DNA of 64,000 nucleotides from Isoetes taiwanensis (GCA_021234155.1 JAJEKV010000010.1:7290871-7354870), one strand, 5' to 3'. Counted from the first letter of the stretch, positions 48,001-61,000 are shown. Notes: generated by a model from the sequence alone, not told the origin. Translations and numbers: made by a program.

Positions 48001-48059
48001 GACCACGACAATCACATCATCGCTTTAAATGTATTTAGATTAGAGCATATTTCACACAT

Positions 48060-48160
48060 ATGCCATCCATCTGCATCCCGTCCCTACATCTAAGCGTTTG
48101 ATGGGTCAACATTTAGGGGCCCTACATCTAAGCATTTGATGGGTCAAACTTTTAGGGGGG
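48060..48160. repeat. Direct repeat, about 46-base unit
   Basis: CCCTACATCTAAGCGTTTGA and CCCTACATCTAAGCATTTGA, each followed by TGGGTCAA and TTAGGGG, form two diverged tandem copies. Confidence 0.8.
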
Positions 48161-48526
48161 CTCTATAATTTAGGGATTGGCAACCTTTGAGGCTAATAAG
48201 AATACAAGTTTGATTTAGCATTAGACAGTTTCACTTGAAATAGCAAGTTTCTTTTGTGGTCTTCAAAAAGCAAGGGGTCGTTTCTTTTGTGATCTTGAAA
48301 AAGCAAGGGGTTGCCATTGTCCAAGCATCCCATTCTAAACATATCATCTTGTCTGAACCTGAAGGTGGTGAGTGAATTGTGAACAAGAAGAAAACAACTA
48401 TTTTGTTCCTGGAAGCAATATTTTGTGCCTTTTACTATCCTTATTATTTAACTCTAAGCATAAATTTGAATGACATAAAGTCGAAGGCAGAAGCTGCAAT
48501 AGAAAAATTAGGAAGCATGATGTAGG

Positions 48527-48626
48527 AGCAAGCAAGATTTGTAGAAACACAAGACCTCTAATTTTAACTGCACATTCAAGCAAGATTTGTAGGAACACAA
48601 GACCTCTAATTTTAACTGCACATTAA
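48527..48626. repeat. About 49-base direct tandem duplication
   Basis: CAAGCAAGATTTGTAGAAAC through ACACAAGACCTCTAATTTTA and ACTGCACATT occurs twice with one difference. Confidence 0.9.
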
Positions 48627-48669
48627 TTAGTGATTCTAAATGAAAGGAAAGGCCAAGCCACAAGCTAAC

Positions 48670-49600
48670 GCTAGAAGTCAGGGAATTCCATACCAATAGA
48701 AGAGATACAACTCTATTAAAAGGCTTTGGAAGTGCAAAAGATCTCCACCTAACCTGCAATCAAATATAATAGACCTATGGATTTGAACCCCGTGTGAAAA
48801 GCACATCATAAATGGTATTGCTTCACTATTTATGAACAAAATTTGAATTTGAGGACCTTTTTCTGAATTAATGCAGTTATGGGACAAAAACCTGAATTTA
48901 TCGACCATTCTATCCAATAAGTTGCCATCCCCAACTAGTACCGAATATGTTTCAACTACAAGCACTAGAATCTTGACGGTATTAGGAAGATTCTTTTTAT
49001 TTTAGGCAGCCCAAGCAATAAATTCTATGTCAATATGACAGTCACTAGTTGTTGTCGGCCTCCACTCCTCCTTCCAATAGTTAATATAATTAAAAGGGTA
49101 TACTTGGCTTTTCAAGGGGATTAACTTCCACCAACTCACTTGAATGGTCTCAAAATTCTCCTTATTATCCATCTGAGGCTCTTCAGTAGTATACCTCACC
49201 CAAGTAGGGCACATGACATCGTTCGAGGCTAGAACAAACATGCACTTCTGTATATCCTTGAACGGATTAAATTCGGGTATAGGTCTATCTTTTCACAGAC
49301 CAACATAGGAGGGAGTGATGCTCACAAGTGGTTCCACTTACCGCAACTGCCTCAGGATAGTTAGTTGGTAACTACCTAGTTTGTGGTCAAAAGTTCTCGT
49401 AACATCCCTTCTCTAGCTCAGCAAAAGCTGCATCCAGTACTTGATCGTGGAAGTAAATTGTGCTAATAATTGGCATAATCGGGGTTGCTCATTTTATCTA
49501 TTGATAGCTGGCCCAAGTCCTTTATGACTCCTTTGGAGGCAATATTTTAGGTACCTCACTGCGATTGAGGGCTTACCTCAACATTCATCAGTGACGATGA
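48670..49600 (-). other. Protein-like minus-strand stretches, unrecognised
   Basis: Minus-strand ORFs 49241-49002 (begins MFVLASNDVMCPTWV) and 48965-48678 are open but short. Upstream bases give further protein-like text in several frames (VLDAAFAELEKGCYENF near 49430). This may be an old, frame-broken gene or retroelement. I recognise no domain. Confidence 0.2.
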
Positions 49601-49604
49601 CAAA

Positions 49605-50597
49605 TTGCCAAACAATCCATCACTATCCTCGCACGTGTGGTCGGGCATCATGAAGCCAACTCTATGTCTGTTACATAGAAATGCATTACAGAACCAAGCG
49701 AAAGCTTAAGTACTTGTTAAAGCTGAATGAAGGGCATTGAGATCTCGAGGAAATTGTCTGCAATTTTACTAAATAAAGTGTATCTCTTTAAACCAGCATC
49801 TCCACATGTAAAAACGTCAAGCAGCAAAGAGTTACTTAAACATAATATAGCCAAACAACCATAGTAATTGATAACAACATGCATCCTGACAATATACATA
49901 TATTAAAACTGTTACATGGCAGATTGACCAGTTTATAGATATTAAAGTTACGACAAAAGCAAGTGAATGGTTTGTTACAAAAGGCCAGTCGTTGTTAAGG
50001 TTAAGTTGAAGACAAAAACAATGTAAGCATCCAAAAGTTACATGATGTATCCCATGATACGAATTATGCAAATCCAATGTGACTCCAAATCCAATCGTAG
50101 TATTTTATCAATTATTTCCAGCAAGCTTAACCTTAAAATTGTAGGTAATTGACTAAGCCACAGACATAGCTCAGGGTGGAATTGCTGACAGGCAATCTAG
50201 CACTGGTAAAAATTATCATTAATAGAAAGATTTATAAGCGCAGAGCAGATACTGGTGCAATAAAGTCATAAGATGAATATCTTTAAGTTCCTTCTCGAGC
50301 TTCATTTGCAACCCATATTTTTATTCTTTTGAGCACGAGATCTATGGTTGGCAGTTATAATCTCTGGCATTTGTTCTGTTAGCTGGTGCGATTATGCAAG
50401 CAAGCATTTAAAAGATAGAGAGAGATAATCATGTTGGAAGAAATGATTGGCAGTCTCTACTCAATCGCAAGCAACATCAGTTTAAATCCCTTGGTAGTGC
50501 CACAATGGTATACAATTATATATAATATTTTCTTATTGATGTGAGTAGAGGGAAAAATAGATCCAACTATGATCACCAAAGCTTCTAGATATTATTA
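49605..50597. other. Intergenic stretch, no gene seen
   Basis: AT-rich, short ORFs only. It ends where copy C of the duplicated block begins. Confidence 0.4.
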
Positions 50598-52206
50598 ATG
50601 CCACCCAAATCAATTGCACTGCCAGGAACCAAAAAATCTAATGCATTGGGATGCTGGTTGCGTATGATTTTTGTTTCACTTAATATTACTTTAAAATCAT
50701 AAAGAGGCTTTAATGCATTAGCAAACTTACACTGCTACATACACAAACAAGCTTCACAATCACAAGAGCACCAAAAACCTACGAAAGTAGCCACAAATAT
50801 AAATTATGTCACACATATGCAAAAGAAAGCAGATCCCCAAAAGCAACAATACCATTACCCAAGAGTATAATGGACATGAGAAACGAAGGCATGAAAGCCA
50901 AATCAACAGATAACTTGCCTCTGTGACAGATGCCATTGTCGGATTTGACTCTGTTTGATTGCCAGATTTCGCTTTGTTTGGAGGAAATTAAATGCATGGA
51001 GCTAAAGCAACAGATAACTTGCTTCTGCAACCAAGCTTATATGTTCGTCCCTACTCTGAAGTAAAAAGCCACTTCAAGCCATTCATTCGTCTTCTGTAAT
51101 AGTCGATCTAAGACATTGAACACCTATCCCAGTGTTATGATGCCAACAATTGCAAAGATTAGGGTAATGTCATAGCTTTCCTCTATGTCCAGGGGTAAAG
51201 CACAATCCTGATAGAAAAATCTGTACATTGAACAAAAGTGAAATATCATAGGCAGATTGGCATGGATCAATTTTTCAAAAGCAAGGACCCTTTAAGAGCC
51301 CGTCATTGTTGGTGCCAAGACATTTATTTGGTCCTTGTCATCCTCTACCAAAAGGCCCAACGTTGTAGTATCTTTTCCAAATACTGCTATGAGCAATGCT
51401 TCAGCAGGCCCTGCAAATAAACAAGTTGCACATTGAAACAATATTTTTGAATCCATGCATGTCTTTTTAGTGAGATTTGGCGAGAGAGTTTGAATTTAAT
51501 GACATCTTTCAAATTTTCAAATCATGATTACCTAGCATCTTTCTTCCTGGTCAGTTATGGAGACGAAGATGGAAACAATGACGTTTCAAGTGCATGGTTG
51601 TTGTCTTGTCAAGGATATACTAATCAAGATAAGTTCTAAAAATGTTTACTATTAAATTCTACAATAAAATATCTTGTAGGACGAACTGAATAAATAAAAT
51701 TTCCTTTTTTGAAAAACTCAACGACATTTTATTACAGGAAAAATCATGTGAGACTGACATAGAACTTTCTATCACGCATGTTTGGACATTTCTCTAATAT
51801 AGTGTTATGTCCAATTTAAAGGTCATAGGTGGAGATAGCAACATCTACGAACTTAAAATCATGCCATCTTCATGTGCCAACAACAACCCGCATAATTTTC
51901 TGGCAGCTCTAAGGAAAAAAACTTCGTTGAAAAAAATGCACTCTCAGAAGAAAAAGACAAAAGGATTCAATCTCGTTACGCACATCCTGGTCTCCATTGG
52001 AGTAACAAAAAGAGGATTTGCCACTCAAAATGCAGTTTCTAAATATTATCCATGACAATGGAAATTTATGAAGTAATTTCCTTAGGAAATTACCATTACC
52101 TTGGGAAAGAGGTCCCCTTTTACTCGCATTGCAAATTTCCACATATTTGAAGGCATGGGTATGATAAAAATTAGGGATCCCATCAAGCACCCAATCCATA
52201 AAGCAT

Positions 52207-52228
52207 GGGTAAAAGCACGCTGTGGTGT
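52207..52228 (+). repeat. Left terminal inverted repeat
   Basis: GGGTAAAAGCACGCTGTGGT and two further bases match the reverse complement of 62121-62142 with one difference. Confidence 0.95.
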
Positions 52229-52435
52229 ATCAAAAACGTGCATTTTGACGCCACATTTTGGCACCACCTTTGTGGTAGAATCAGGTGGTGCATACCGAAG
52301 CGGAGATTGCTGGAGTGCGAATTAATGAGCGTCGGTTATTGTGAATTTTATGCCACGTCATTGTCCACCTTTTTGAATTAAGAAAGAATCACCTCTTCCT
52401 CTGTTTTTTTGCCGCTTCTTGCCGATTGAACCCTA

Positions 52436-53035
52436 ATGGAGTCGGAATTGAACGCCACTGGTTACACGATGAAATCTCTCCTCAAACAAGAGATTGTGCC
52501 CCACGAAGATCTAAAGAAGCTTTGGGGTGACAGAGTTCCAAATAAATCTGGCTACAGGTATTTTCCCCCAAATGTTTTGTTCAAACTGAAAAATTAAGGC
52601 ATATGTTTTCTTGTACAGGTTGAAGAATCTGAGCAATGAACAATACAAAGAGTTCATGCAAATTTACAAAAGAATTACAGGGGAAGCCACATACATGGGG
52701 TGGAATGGCTCCCGAACCCAGGCGATGGCTTATTATCCGCATATAAAGGGGAGGTCGTTAATTGGAAGAGCTTCTGGATTATTATAAAACTCCCGATGAG
52801 AAAAGCCGAGGCCGGTTCTTCTAGACCCAAGAGAAAGCATAGGCAAATCCAACCCGACGAGGAGGAAAATAGTAAAAGTGACAGGGGATGATGAAGATGA
52901 TAGGGAAATAACCAAATCGGGTTCCTCTACACCACACATTCAATCTGAACTCACAATCAAAACAAAAGCGAGCAATGTTCTCGAGACCAAAACATGCCAT
53001 TGCGGTGTATGTTCAATTATTAGTTGTGTTACAAC
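52436..53035 (+). CDS. Transposon ORF 1, unrecognised basic/acidic protein
   Basis: Exon 52436-52557 (MESELNATGYTMKSLLKQEI) joins at a GT-AG intron in phase to an exon from 52619 (LKNLSNEQYKEFMQIYKRIT, AYYPHIKGRSLIGR). From about 52760 coding-like text moves through other frames: LLDYYKTPDEKSRGRFF, then RPKRKHRQIQPDEEENS, a nuclear-localisation-like basic stretch, and TGDDEDDREITKSGSS. This means frame breaks or unseen introns. No domain recognised. It is the first gene inside the left TIR and reads inward. The start was chosen as the first ATG that joins in phase; TATA-like sequence is not evident. Confidence 0.5.
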
Positions 53036-53220
53036 GTAAAAAAATCTCAAGCTTGATCTAGATAGTTTCTATCAACACGTAAAAGGTAACATCAAATCCA
53101 CTTCAAGAATCGTATGTCTACTATCATTTTGCATCATGTTGGTCAGTATTGTCATGTTGTGTCTCTATGATGCCATCTATGGGGCATTTCGCAATGGATG
53201 CGAAATGATAGATGAGGTAT

Positions 53221-53765
53221 GTGGTGGTGGTGGTGAGTTGTTGGCATCCACCATGTCCCACACCACACCCCACGATCTCCCACCACTACACTCTACCATC
53301 TCCCACCGCCACACTCCCACACCTCACACCACCACCACACTCCCCCACCACACTCCACAACCACCACCACCACACACACCACCACCACCACCACATTCCA
53401 CCACCACCACCACACTCCTCTACCACCACCACACTCCACCACCACCACCACACTCCACCACCACCACACCACCCACCACCGACTCCACCATGTCCCACAC
53501 CACAATCCACCACCACCACACTCCACCACAACCACACCACCACCCCACCACCACACCCCACACTCCACCACCACACCACACCCCATCACCACACTCCACC
53601 ATGTCCCACACCACACTCCACCACCACCACACACCCCACCACCACCACCACCACACCACCACCACCACCACACACACACACCACCACCACCACCACCACA
53701 CACACACCACCACCACCACCCCCACCACCACCACCACAGACACCACCACCACCACCACCAATGTT
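53221..53765 (+). repeat. CCA-rich (CCACCACA) satellite within the transposon
   Basis: About 540 bases of CCACCA/CACACCAC repeats with insertions of TCCCACACCACA. It is complementary in composition to the TGG-rich array at 59420-59940. The long His/Pro/Thr-rich or Trp/Val/Gly-rich ORFs are repeat artefacts. It probably sits in an intron or spacer between ORF 1 and the RING-like gene. Confidence 0.95.
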
Positions 53766-53906
53766 GTGTGGTGTGTCTTGTCTGGCGTATGTTGTGTGGT
53801 GTGTGGTATGTGGTGGTGTGTAGAGACTACCTTGTGTTGTGTGGTGTGTGATTGTGGTTTTCCATCAGTACGTGGCTTACTATGTTAGGAGGCTGACATA
53901 TACGTA

Positions 53907-55222
53907 GTGTTTTGTTTTGCAGACTATGGCAGACTTGTGAAGGAATGGTTGGCTGCAACATCAGCTAGGTTTGATAGATGCAAGCAACGATTGCAAGCAA
54001 ACGAGGATAGGAAAAATGATATCAAAAGAAAGATTGAGTTGATGGAGCATAAAACATCAGAAATTAGAGCTGATTTGCACAGATGGCAATCAATCATGAC
54101 AAAGAACCGAAATCCAAAGGCCGAGGGGGTGTTCGGGTTGTGTTTAACTAAAGGATGAAGAGCTAAATGGTACAAAGTGTTGCCCGGGGCTGAAACAATT
54201 AAATAAGGAATTAACGAAACCTGAAATTGAGCTAAAGGCATGTGAAGACTTCTATCACCGGAGTCGCTACCTCGAATGCAAAGATTTGAGATTTTTTCTG
54301 AGCGTAGTGGTCATGACACTCCTTTAGATCTTGCACTTCCAATGCTTCCTGAGGCAGAAGAAGAGGGTGATGAAGGTTGTCCATTTTGTGGACGTTGTCT
54401 GAAATGGGAGGGTAAAATGTTGCCAGTTGTGATAGCAGAATGCAGTCACCAGTATCACATTCCATGTCTATCACACCATTTGAGGTAAATATTATCATCT
54501 CTAACCCTCGTCTAAAGACTCTATTGATTTTGAATTTGTTTTGCGCATTACTCTAGAACCTGCTGCAGCCCCAGCCAGGCCACATTATGATCGAGACATG
54601 GCTTTTGGCTTTTGGTGTTCGAGTGGTACCACAAGAACCAATAGACACAAGTAAGTCCAAAGAGGGGTGAAAGCAAGGTTTGGGAAGTCTCGATGCTTGT
54701 ACTCAGGTCTCTTTCATCCTGGCTTAGTCTCTTCCATCCTGGCTGGCTTAGTCTCTTTTGCTTGTCCTGTTTATTGTATCTAAAGTGCCCCCTGGGATGA
54801 GATCGCTCGCTCATTTTAGGGGCACTTTAGATATATATAAACAGGAACATCGAAAAGAGAGTAAAAAGCCTGGTGCGTGACCCTCTTGAATGGTTGTCAA
54901 CTCATCAGGCTTGATATTGTTCGCTGCAAACAATATAGATTCGCTGCAAACAAGTGCCTTAACTAATGTTTACTGATGTTGTCACAGGTCTACTGACTTA
55001 GTGTTTGCAGAATTGCAGAAATTTGAGACCAAGGATATCCAACAGTTATCCACGCCTCGATCAGTTATGAGACTACAAGATACCTCCCGGTTGTACCTAG
55101 AATTCACCCCATTTGATACTCCTAAGTCAATCGCAGCTGCTGACGGCATGGAGACTCCAAAACGAAATTTGGATAGTCAACTGAATGCAGTCGTATCAAG
55201 TAAGTACCGATGCCACAAATGA
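53907..55222 (+). CDS. Transposon ORF 2, coiled-coil and RING-like zinc-finger protein
   Basis: The first part (about 53925-54240) is a coiled coil: ARFDRCKQRLQANEDRKNDI, then IELMEHKTSEIRADLHRW. After a frame change near 54150 it continues LKDEELNGTKCCPGLKQLNK. A zinc-finger-like segment at about 54376-54480 reads GCPFCGRC, then ECSHQYHIPCL, giving C-x2-C and C-x-H-x2-H-x2-C as in RING-type ubiquitin/SUMO ligases; the last Cys pair would be on the next exon. A splice donor follows (GAG|GTAAAT, about 54484). After an intron containing a hairpin, exon 54990-55200 reads STDLVFAELQKFETKD and TPKSIAAADGMETPKR. A possible E3-type role is inferred. The gene at 4-5.5 kb shares this architecture. Confidence 0.5.
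54766..54845. repeat. Perfect-looking hairpin in an ORF 2 intron
   Basis: CCTGTTTATTGTATCTAAAG pairs with CTTTAGATATATATAAACAGG, and the stem continues through GTGCCCC/GGGGCAC, giving about 27 bp around a 25-base loop. Tandem CATCCTGGCT phrases lie just upstream. It could be a tiny nested MITE. Confidence 0.75.
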
Positions 55223-55392
55223 TTTATTTTTTTGTATTTTTCTGTGGTCTTCCTCATTTCAATTATGTTGCGTAGATAAATGCTACCGCGAACCGAAGCC
55301 ATGACGAAGAGATTCCTAGTGCATCTGATTTAGGGGAAAATTAATTCCCTTGAGATTCATTCTCAGACGGGGTCCTTCACCGAAAAAAAGTT

Positions 55393-57190
55393 TTGGTCTT
55401 TGAATATGAGCCAAATGCGGATGCGGTGATGAAGTTGACAAAGAAACCCCGATCCCGGACAAGATGCAGATCGCTCAACGAGTCCAATACAACCTCAACC
55501 AACAAAAACCAAGAGGTTAACCGAAATTCTCCTTGTTCGGATTTTAATGGGGTTTTAGGCAAGTTTTATGACTTGAAAGAGAGGATCCCCGCATCGGTAG
55601 AGCGAGTGACCATCCGAGAAATTGAACCATCAAAAGTTCGCAGTTTCGGGCCCGGATTTCAGGAGTTCTTAGAATGGTGTTTTTCAAAATTTGAGATTGC
55701 ATTGTGGTCCAAATGGCTAAGAGTAATGTTGACTTGTTGACGAAAGTTGCTGCGGGAATATAAGGACAATTTCTTTTTATTTGGAATCAGGATGACTGCA
55801 CCAACACAAAATTAAAAGTGGTTAATAAGCCAATTTTCCTTAAGGATCTGTCCAAAGTGTACCAGAAATTTTGGAGATACCAGGTGACAAACACATTGTT
55901 GATAGATGACAAAGATATAAGGGTTACGCCAACCAAAGAACACAATGATATGTCCAAATAGTTTTGCTCCCGGCGTGGTTGGATTCCAATTTCCTTTTGG
56001 AGCAACTCAAACCATGGTCGGAGGGACTTCTAGTCTGCGAGAAAAGTGTGCCCGCTTATGTGAAGGAACATCAAATGTGGAACATGTGGGATTACGAAGA
56101 GTCGGCAAGAATCGCATGAAAATGCTCGACAAGTATTTTCATAAATGAATCTTGTAAAACTCTTTGAAAGTCAATATAAGTAAAAGAATTTCTATGATAT
56201 GTGTTGTACTTTTTCAATTTAAAATATTTGAATGGATTGTGAGCAAATGTTCTCGTGTGTGTTTAGAACTAGAGATGATAGAGCTTCGGCAGTCCCTGAC
56301 TATCTAAAGCCAAATACACATCTGGAAGTGGTGCTGAGTGGAACTGAAACTGTCGTGATTAGCTCCACCGACATCAAAATTTTCTAAGCTGATACGCAGT
56401 GGTTCAATGATCAATTGATCCTCCTCTTCTCAAGGTGATACTTTCATCTGATTTGTGATCATCAGGATTGTGCCAGATGATATGCATATGTTTGCAGTTA
56501 CATGGAATACTACTTGATTCTCCAAGGAATAAGCCATCCCTTTCATTTCTTTGATCCTCTTTTTCACTCGACATTGTCCAAGGACACAAATAGTTACAAA
56601 ACAATAAGGAAACATGTGAATCTGGATAAGTGCCAGTACATGTTTTTGCCTGCTTGTGATGGACATCACTGGACCTGTTTTCTGATTGTAAGCCACGCGT
56701 GTCTCGCACAGAGATATAAACCAGGGATATATCACTTTGATAGCTCGGGCTTGCATGGCAGAAGCAGACATATTGAGAGGTTAGTGCTTGCTCATTGCAT
56801 TTTGCTGTTGTGGCACAATGACAACAAACTTTGAGTGCAAGTTTCTGGAATTGCTTGGACACAATAATTTCAGCTTTACAACCTCAGATGTTGTGAAAAT
56901 TTCCAGAACGCCTCTTCAAACCGATGGTTATTCATGTGGCCCTGCCATATGTTCGTTTATGCACAAATTTGTGAGGGGGTACTTAAAAGGAGTGAATATA
57001 TTGTTGCCTGATCTAGTAAGTCAACTTAAATGCAGTAGACAAACCAAACTCTGTTATTGACAAAGTGTGGTTAACTGCAGGTTGTGGACATTTCAGACCA
57101 GGATCTAGTTGATGTTAGAGTGTTCATGCTTGAAGTTTTAAGATTAGAAGCAACAAAAGCTGGGCCGAGAGGAACATATGTATTGGGAAG
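55393..57190 (+). CDS. Transposon ORF 3, Ulp1-like C48 cysteine protease
   Basis: C48 enzymes cleave SUMO or related modifiers. The N-terminal part (55393-56148) is Ser/Arg-rich and unrecognised (EYEPNADAVMKLTKKPRSR; FPFGATQTMVGGTSSLREKC). The protease domain starts at VEVVLSGTETVVISSTD (about 56330). It has the usual W-x-N-D motif (QWFNDQLI, 56397-56420). The catalytic triad is complete: His in GHHW (56667-56669), Asp in YHFDSSG (56739-56741), Cys in YSCGPAIC (56935-56937), with Gln in PLQTDG (56917-56919) for the oxyanion hole. His/Asp and Gln/Cys lie in different frames, probably separated by an intron near 56777-56843. A stop interrupts near 56384 unless spliced out. Such proteases occur in several plant transposon groups. 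Confidence 0.75.
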
Positions 57191-58027
57191 TATATAGGTG
57201 CATGAGTCACCTCGTTACTTAAATCATCAGATATCTTTCTTATGTACATAATTGTTATTGTAACCTCGATTCATTTCAATGAAAATTCATATTCAATTCA
57301 TCTCACAAACAAAGGAATCAAGTGTTTCAGAAGAATTCAAATCTTCAAAAGAAATCAAGACAAACTCATTTTCACAGCTGAAGCACAAAACTTCACATGA
57401 GTTCTGAAAACTACAGAATAGTTTTACATTACTTGGGGTAAATTCACAAAAAATTTTCTCCTCATCTAAAGGATCCAACCTATATACTGATCTGTTTTTG
57501 ACGTTTAGTTGGTGGCATTTGCTGATTACCTGCACGATCTGCGTGTTGTGAATACTATGCCTAAAGGCGTCTTTTTTGCAAAGATCATAGCCGACGGTTG
57601 ATCTTGCCCTTCTTGTAATACATACCTTCTATAACACTATCACCGGCGAGGTACCATGTTCCATTGAGTTGGAAGTCTTTCTCCACTATCCATTTTGGTT
57701 TTGTGCATATCGTAATCCAAAATTGAGAACCCTCATCATTCCCTTCGAGCAACAACAAAGAAAATTATCACCAACTCTAAGTGCCTCTCGCTAACATCGT
57801 GGGATTGGAGGAGAACAAGGACCTGGCTTTGGATTTACGGTCCTCAATGTCGGCATGCACATTGGAGGATGGTACAATAACTTGAAGTTTCCAATCATCA
57901 ACGTAGTGCTTGTTCACACAACCGTCCCACATGCCATCCAAGCAAAGAGGCGCAGAAGCATGAAAGTTCCCTCGCAGTTACCGCAATGGAGATTCGAGGA
58001 TTGAATGCATGTACACAATGGATCTGC

Positions 58028-61000
58028 CTAGTGTCCAAAATCCTTTCTCGCACCCCATGCTTTCTTTCTATCTATATCCTCCACCTTGACTTCCCAAAAG
58101 AACCTTTTTATATTCTTCCTCTTACTGGTTTCAGATGTGTTCATCCACTCGGATGTTCCACAAGTAAACATCTCTTCGGCAACTTCTACCACTTCATGAG
58201 CATTACCCAATTTTATGCTGCTGTATTTTAATTGCAGTTGTCTTAACCATCTCTTCAACTCAATGACTTTGCCATCGTGTTCACCTTTCCCGTGGTTAGA
58301 ACCAAAAAAAATTCCACATCATATAGACATCGATCGCTGTTTGTGTACCTAGCCACAAAGTAAAATGGTCTAGAAGCCTTGAATTAAATGCTGCACCATC
58401 TGAAAACACATAATGTCTCTTTGGAACCCTTCCTTTCTGCTCCAGATATTTGTGGTGCTTCATGAAGCAGTGTTGCACGAACAAAGTATCATGTTCCCTA
58501 TCATCTGATACATAGTAATGTGTTTCCTTGATAATCTCATCTGCCACTGAGTCATACTGATATGTTATTTGAACCAAAATGGTAATCTGGTTATTGACCC
58601 AGCGCATCGACTGCACCTCCTCTTGTTCCTTGAATGTATAGTTCTCTGCAAAATCCACTACCGAGACATGCATCTGGCGGGAGATTCTCCGAAGCTCCTT
58701 AAACCGCTTTTGCCCGCCATTGGTACCTGAAATTATGCAGTGGAAAGATTTTTAGACGCTCTTTCAGTTTATCCAGAAGCTCCTTGGGTTCTGTCTCATT
58801 GTACTGATGAGTCAGTCTCCTACCAGAACTCGAGACGTTGTCTTTTTCATAGTCAATGTACTCCCATTTCACTTTCCTACTGCCACTTCCTTCCATGGGA
58901 CAGGTCTGAAACTTCTTGATTCCACACGCCTTCTTGTGAAACTCATCATTCACTCTTTGGACACAATATAAATCTCCACAAGCTTCCTGTACTTGCAATT
59001 TTATGCTGGTGTGCCCTGCATTGACCAAGTTCATGTGATCTACAAACATCGCAGGTGCAAGTGCAATTCTTCGGATGTTTGGTTCTCATCCCATTGAGTC
59101 CATCCACTAGCATTTGCATCCTCACATGCTGAATGCAATAGCAACTATTGAAGTCCTTCAATTTCACAACAAACCAGGGTTTTAGCTTCTCAAAAGCTCG
59201 AAGACGAATCTTAATTTCTGGATGTTGGTCCAGAAACCTCTTGAACAATAGCATCTGCATGAAATGAACACTAAACTGTTAGGATGTGTATACCACACCA
59301 AACCATGCACTATACCATGCCCCACACTCATCATATTCACCAGAACGAGCACCTTAGTGCTGTGTACATTACCACACACCACACCTCATCCCACCACACA
59401 CCATACCATTCACCACACACCATACACCAAATGGTGGAGTGTGGAGTGGTGGTGGAGTGTGGTGGTGGGGGGTGGTGGTAGTGGTGGTGGTGGATTGTGG
59501 TGGTGGGGGGGTGGAGTGGTGTGTGGTGGTGGTGGGGTGTGGTGGTGGGGGTGGTGGTGGTGTGGTGGAGTGGTGTGTGGTGGTGGTGGGGGTGGTGGTG
59601 GTGGAGTGGTATGTGGTGTGGTGGTGGGGGTGGTGGTGGTGGTGGTGTGTGTAGTGGTGTGTGGTGCTATGATGTGGTGTGGTGGAGTGTGGTGGTGGGG
59701 TGTGGTGGTCGTGGTGGTGTGTGGTGGAGTGTGGTGGTGGTGGAGTGTGGTGGGGGTGTAGTGGTGGTGGTGTGGTGTGGTGTGGTGTTGTGGATTGTGG
59801 TGTGATGTGGTGGTGGTGGAGTGTGGTGGTGGTGGTGGAGGGGTGTGGCGTGGGATGTGGTGGGATGTGTGTGCATGTGGTGGTAATGTGGTGGTAGTCT
59901 ATGGTGGTGGGATAGATGGGGTGTGGTGGGGTGAGGGGGGAGATTCTCCAGATCATACATTAACATGCACACACCCACATGACACCATGGACATAACGCA
60001 ACCCACACCACACCACACCACACCACACCATCACGACACCACACATCACATCACATCACTTTTATCCTATTTCGTCTGACATAAAAAATCTGCCTAGCCT
60101 GCTCTCATAAACACTTCTGAAATTCGTACACCCTGATAATAATTACATTCCTCTTCTAATCATTAAAAAGGATCCGGGTCCTAAATCCTGTTCCCTACGC
60201 CCCGATTTTTGGCGTTTCATTCCCAATTAAGCCAAATCGAAGAAGTTCATTCCGGCAACATGGTAGGAGGGATGTTCAGAGATCACTACGGCTATTGTAG
60301 GATGAGCGAGGAGGGCATTCGGCACATGTTAAACAGGGCTCGTGATCAATCTCTGAAGGTGGATATGCCTAAATCCACCTTCTTTGCTGATTTCGAATCC
60401 AACCTAAAGGCATACAAATGTGATCTTTGGGCCTTCAATGGCTATGCTTGGAGTCAGATTGACAGGAAGAGAGCTCTTAGACAGAGTTCATGAGCTTATG
60501 TTACATGCTGCTGCAAGGGCAGTTGGTATATTTGTTCTCTGTCACTTGTCCGCTCGACTCTCAAGAATTGGCCGATTTTATTGGCGTAATGCGTACTTAC
60601 CACCGGGGATGCGGAAGCATCGGCAAACCTCATCCCGTTAAATTGGGATGACTGCAGAAAAGCTTAGATGCTTTAGTGCGTAAAAACAATAAGTTTGGAT
60701 GCACCAGTTCTCGAGCCAGTCATACCAGCATTTCCTGTTGCTTAGGAAATCATGCATGTAAATTTAGTTCTCGGGTACAGACAAATTTTGTAAAGCCAAA
60801 TTTTGTAAGATCCTTTTTTTAATATATCATACTTTCCAACAGAGTTGTGCTTGAATCTGATTGTCTTTATTCAACAAAAATTTGTATCTCAGGATCAGTT
60901 AGTTATAGCTCAAATATTTTTAGACTGTACACACACCCAAAGAAAGGAGTACTCAATTGTCATGTTCTAATAATATTCCAAACATTAAATATTGCATTTC

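Noticed and set aside
53136-53888. Long ORFs of 200-250 codons over the CCA-rich array, His/Pro/Thr-rich or Trp/Val/Gly-rich on the other strand
   Set aside because: Open frames in all directions come from the trinucleotide repeat; no domain and no codon constraint.
59264-60079. ORFs up to 195 codons across the TGG-rich array
   Set aside because: Same cause as above; translation is low-complexity in every frame.
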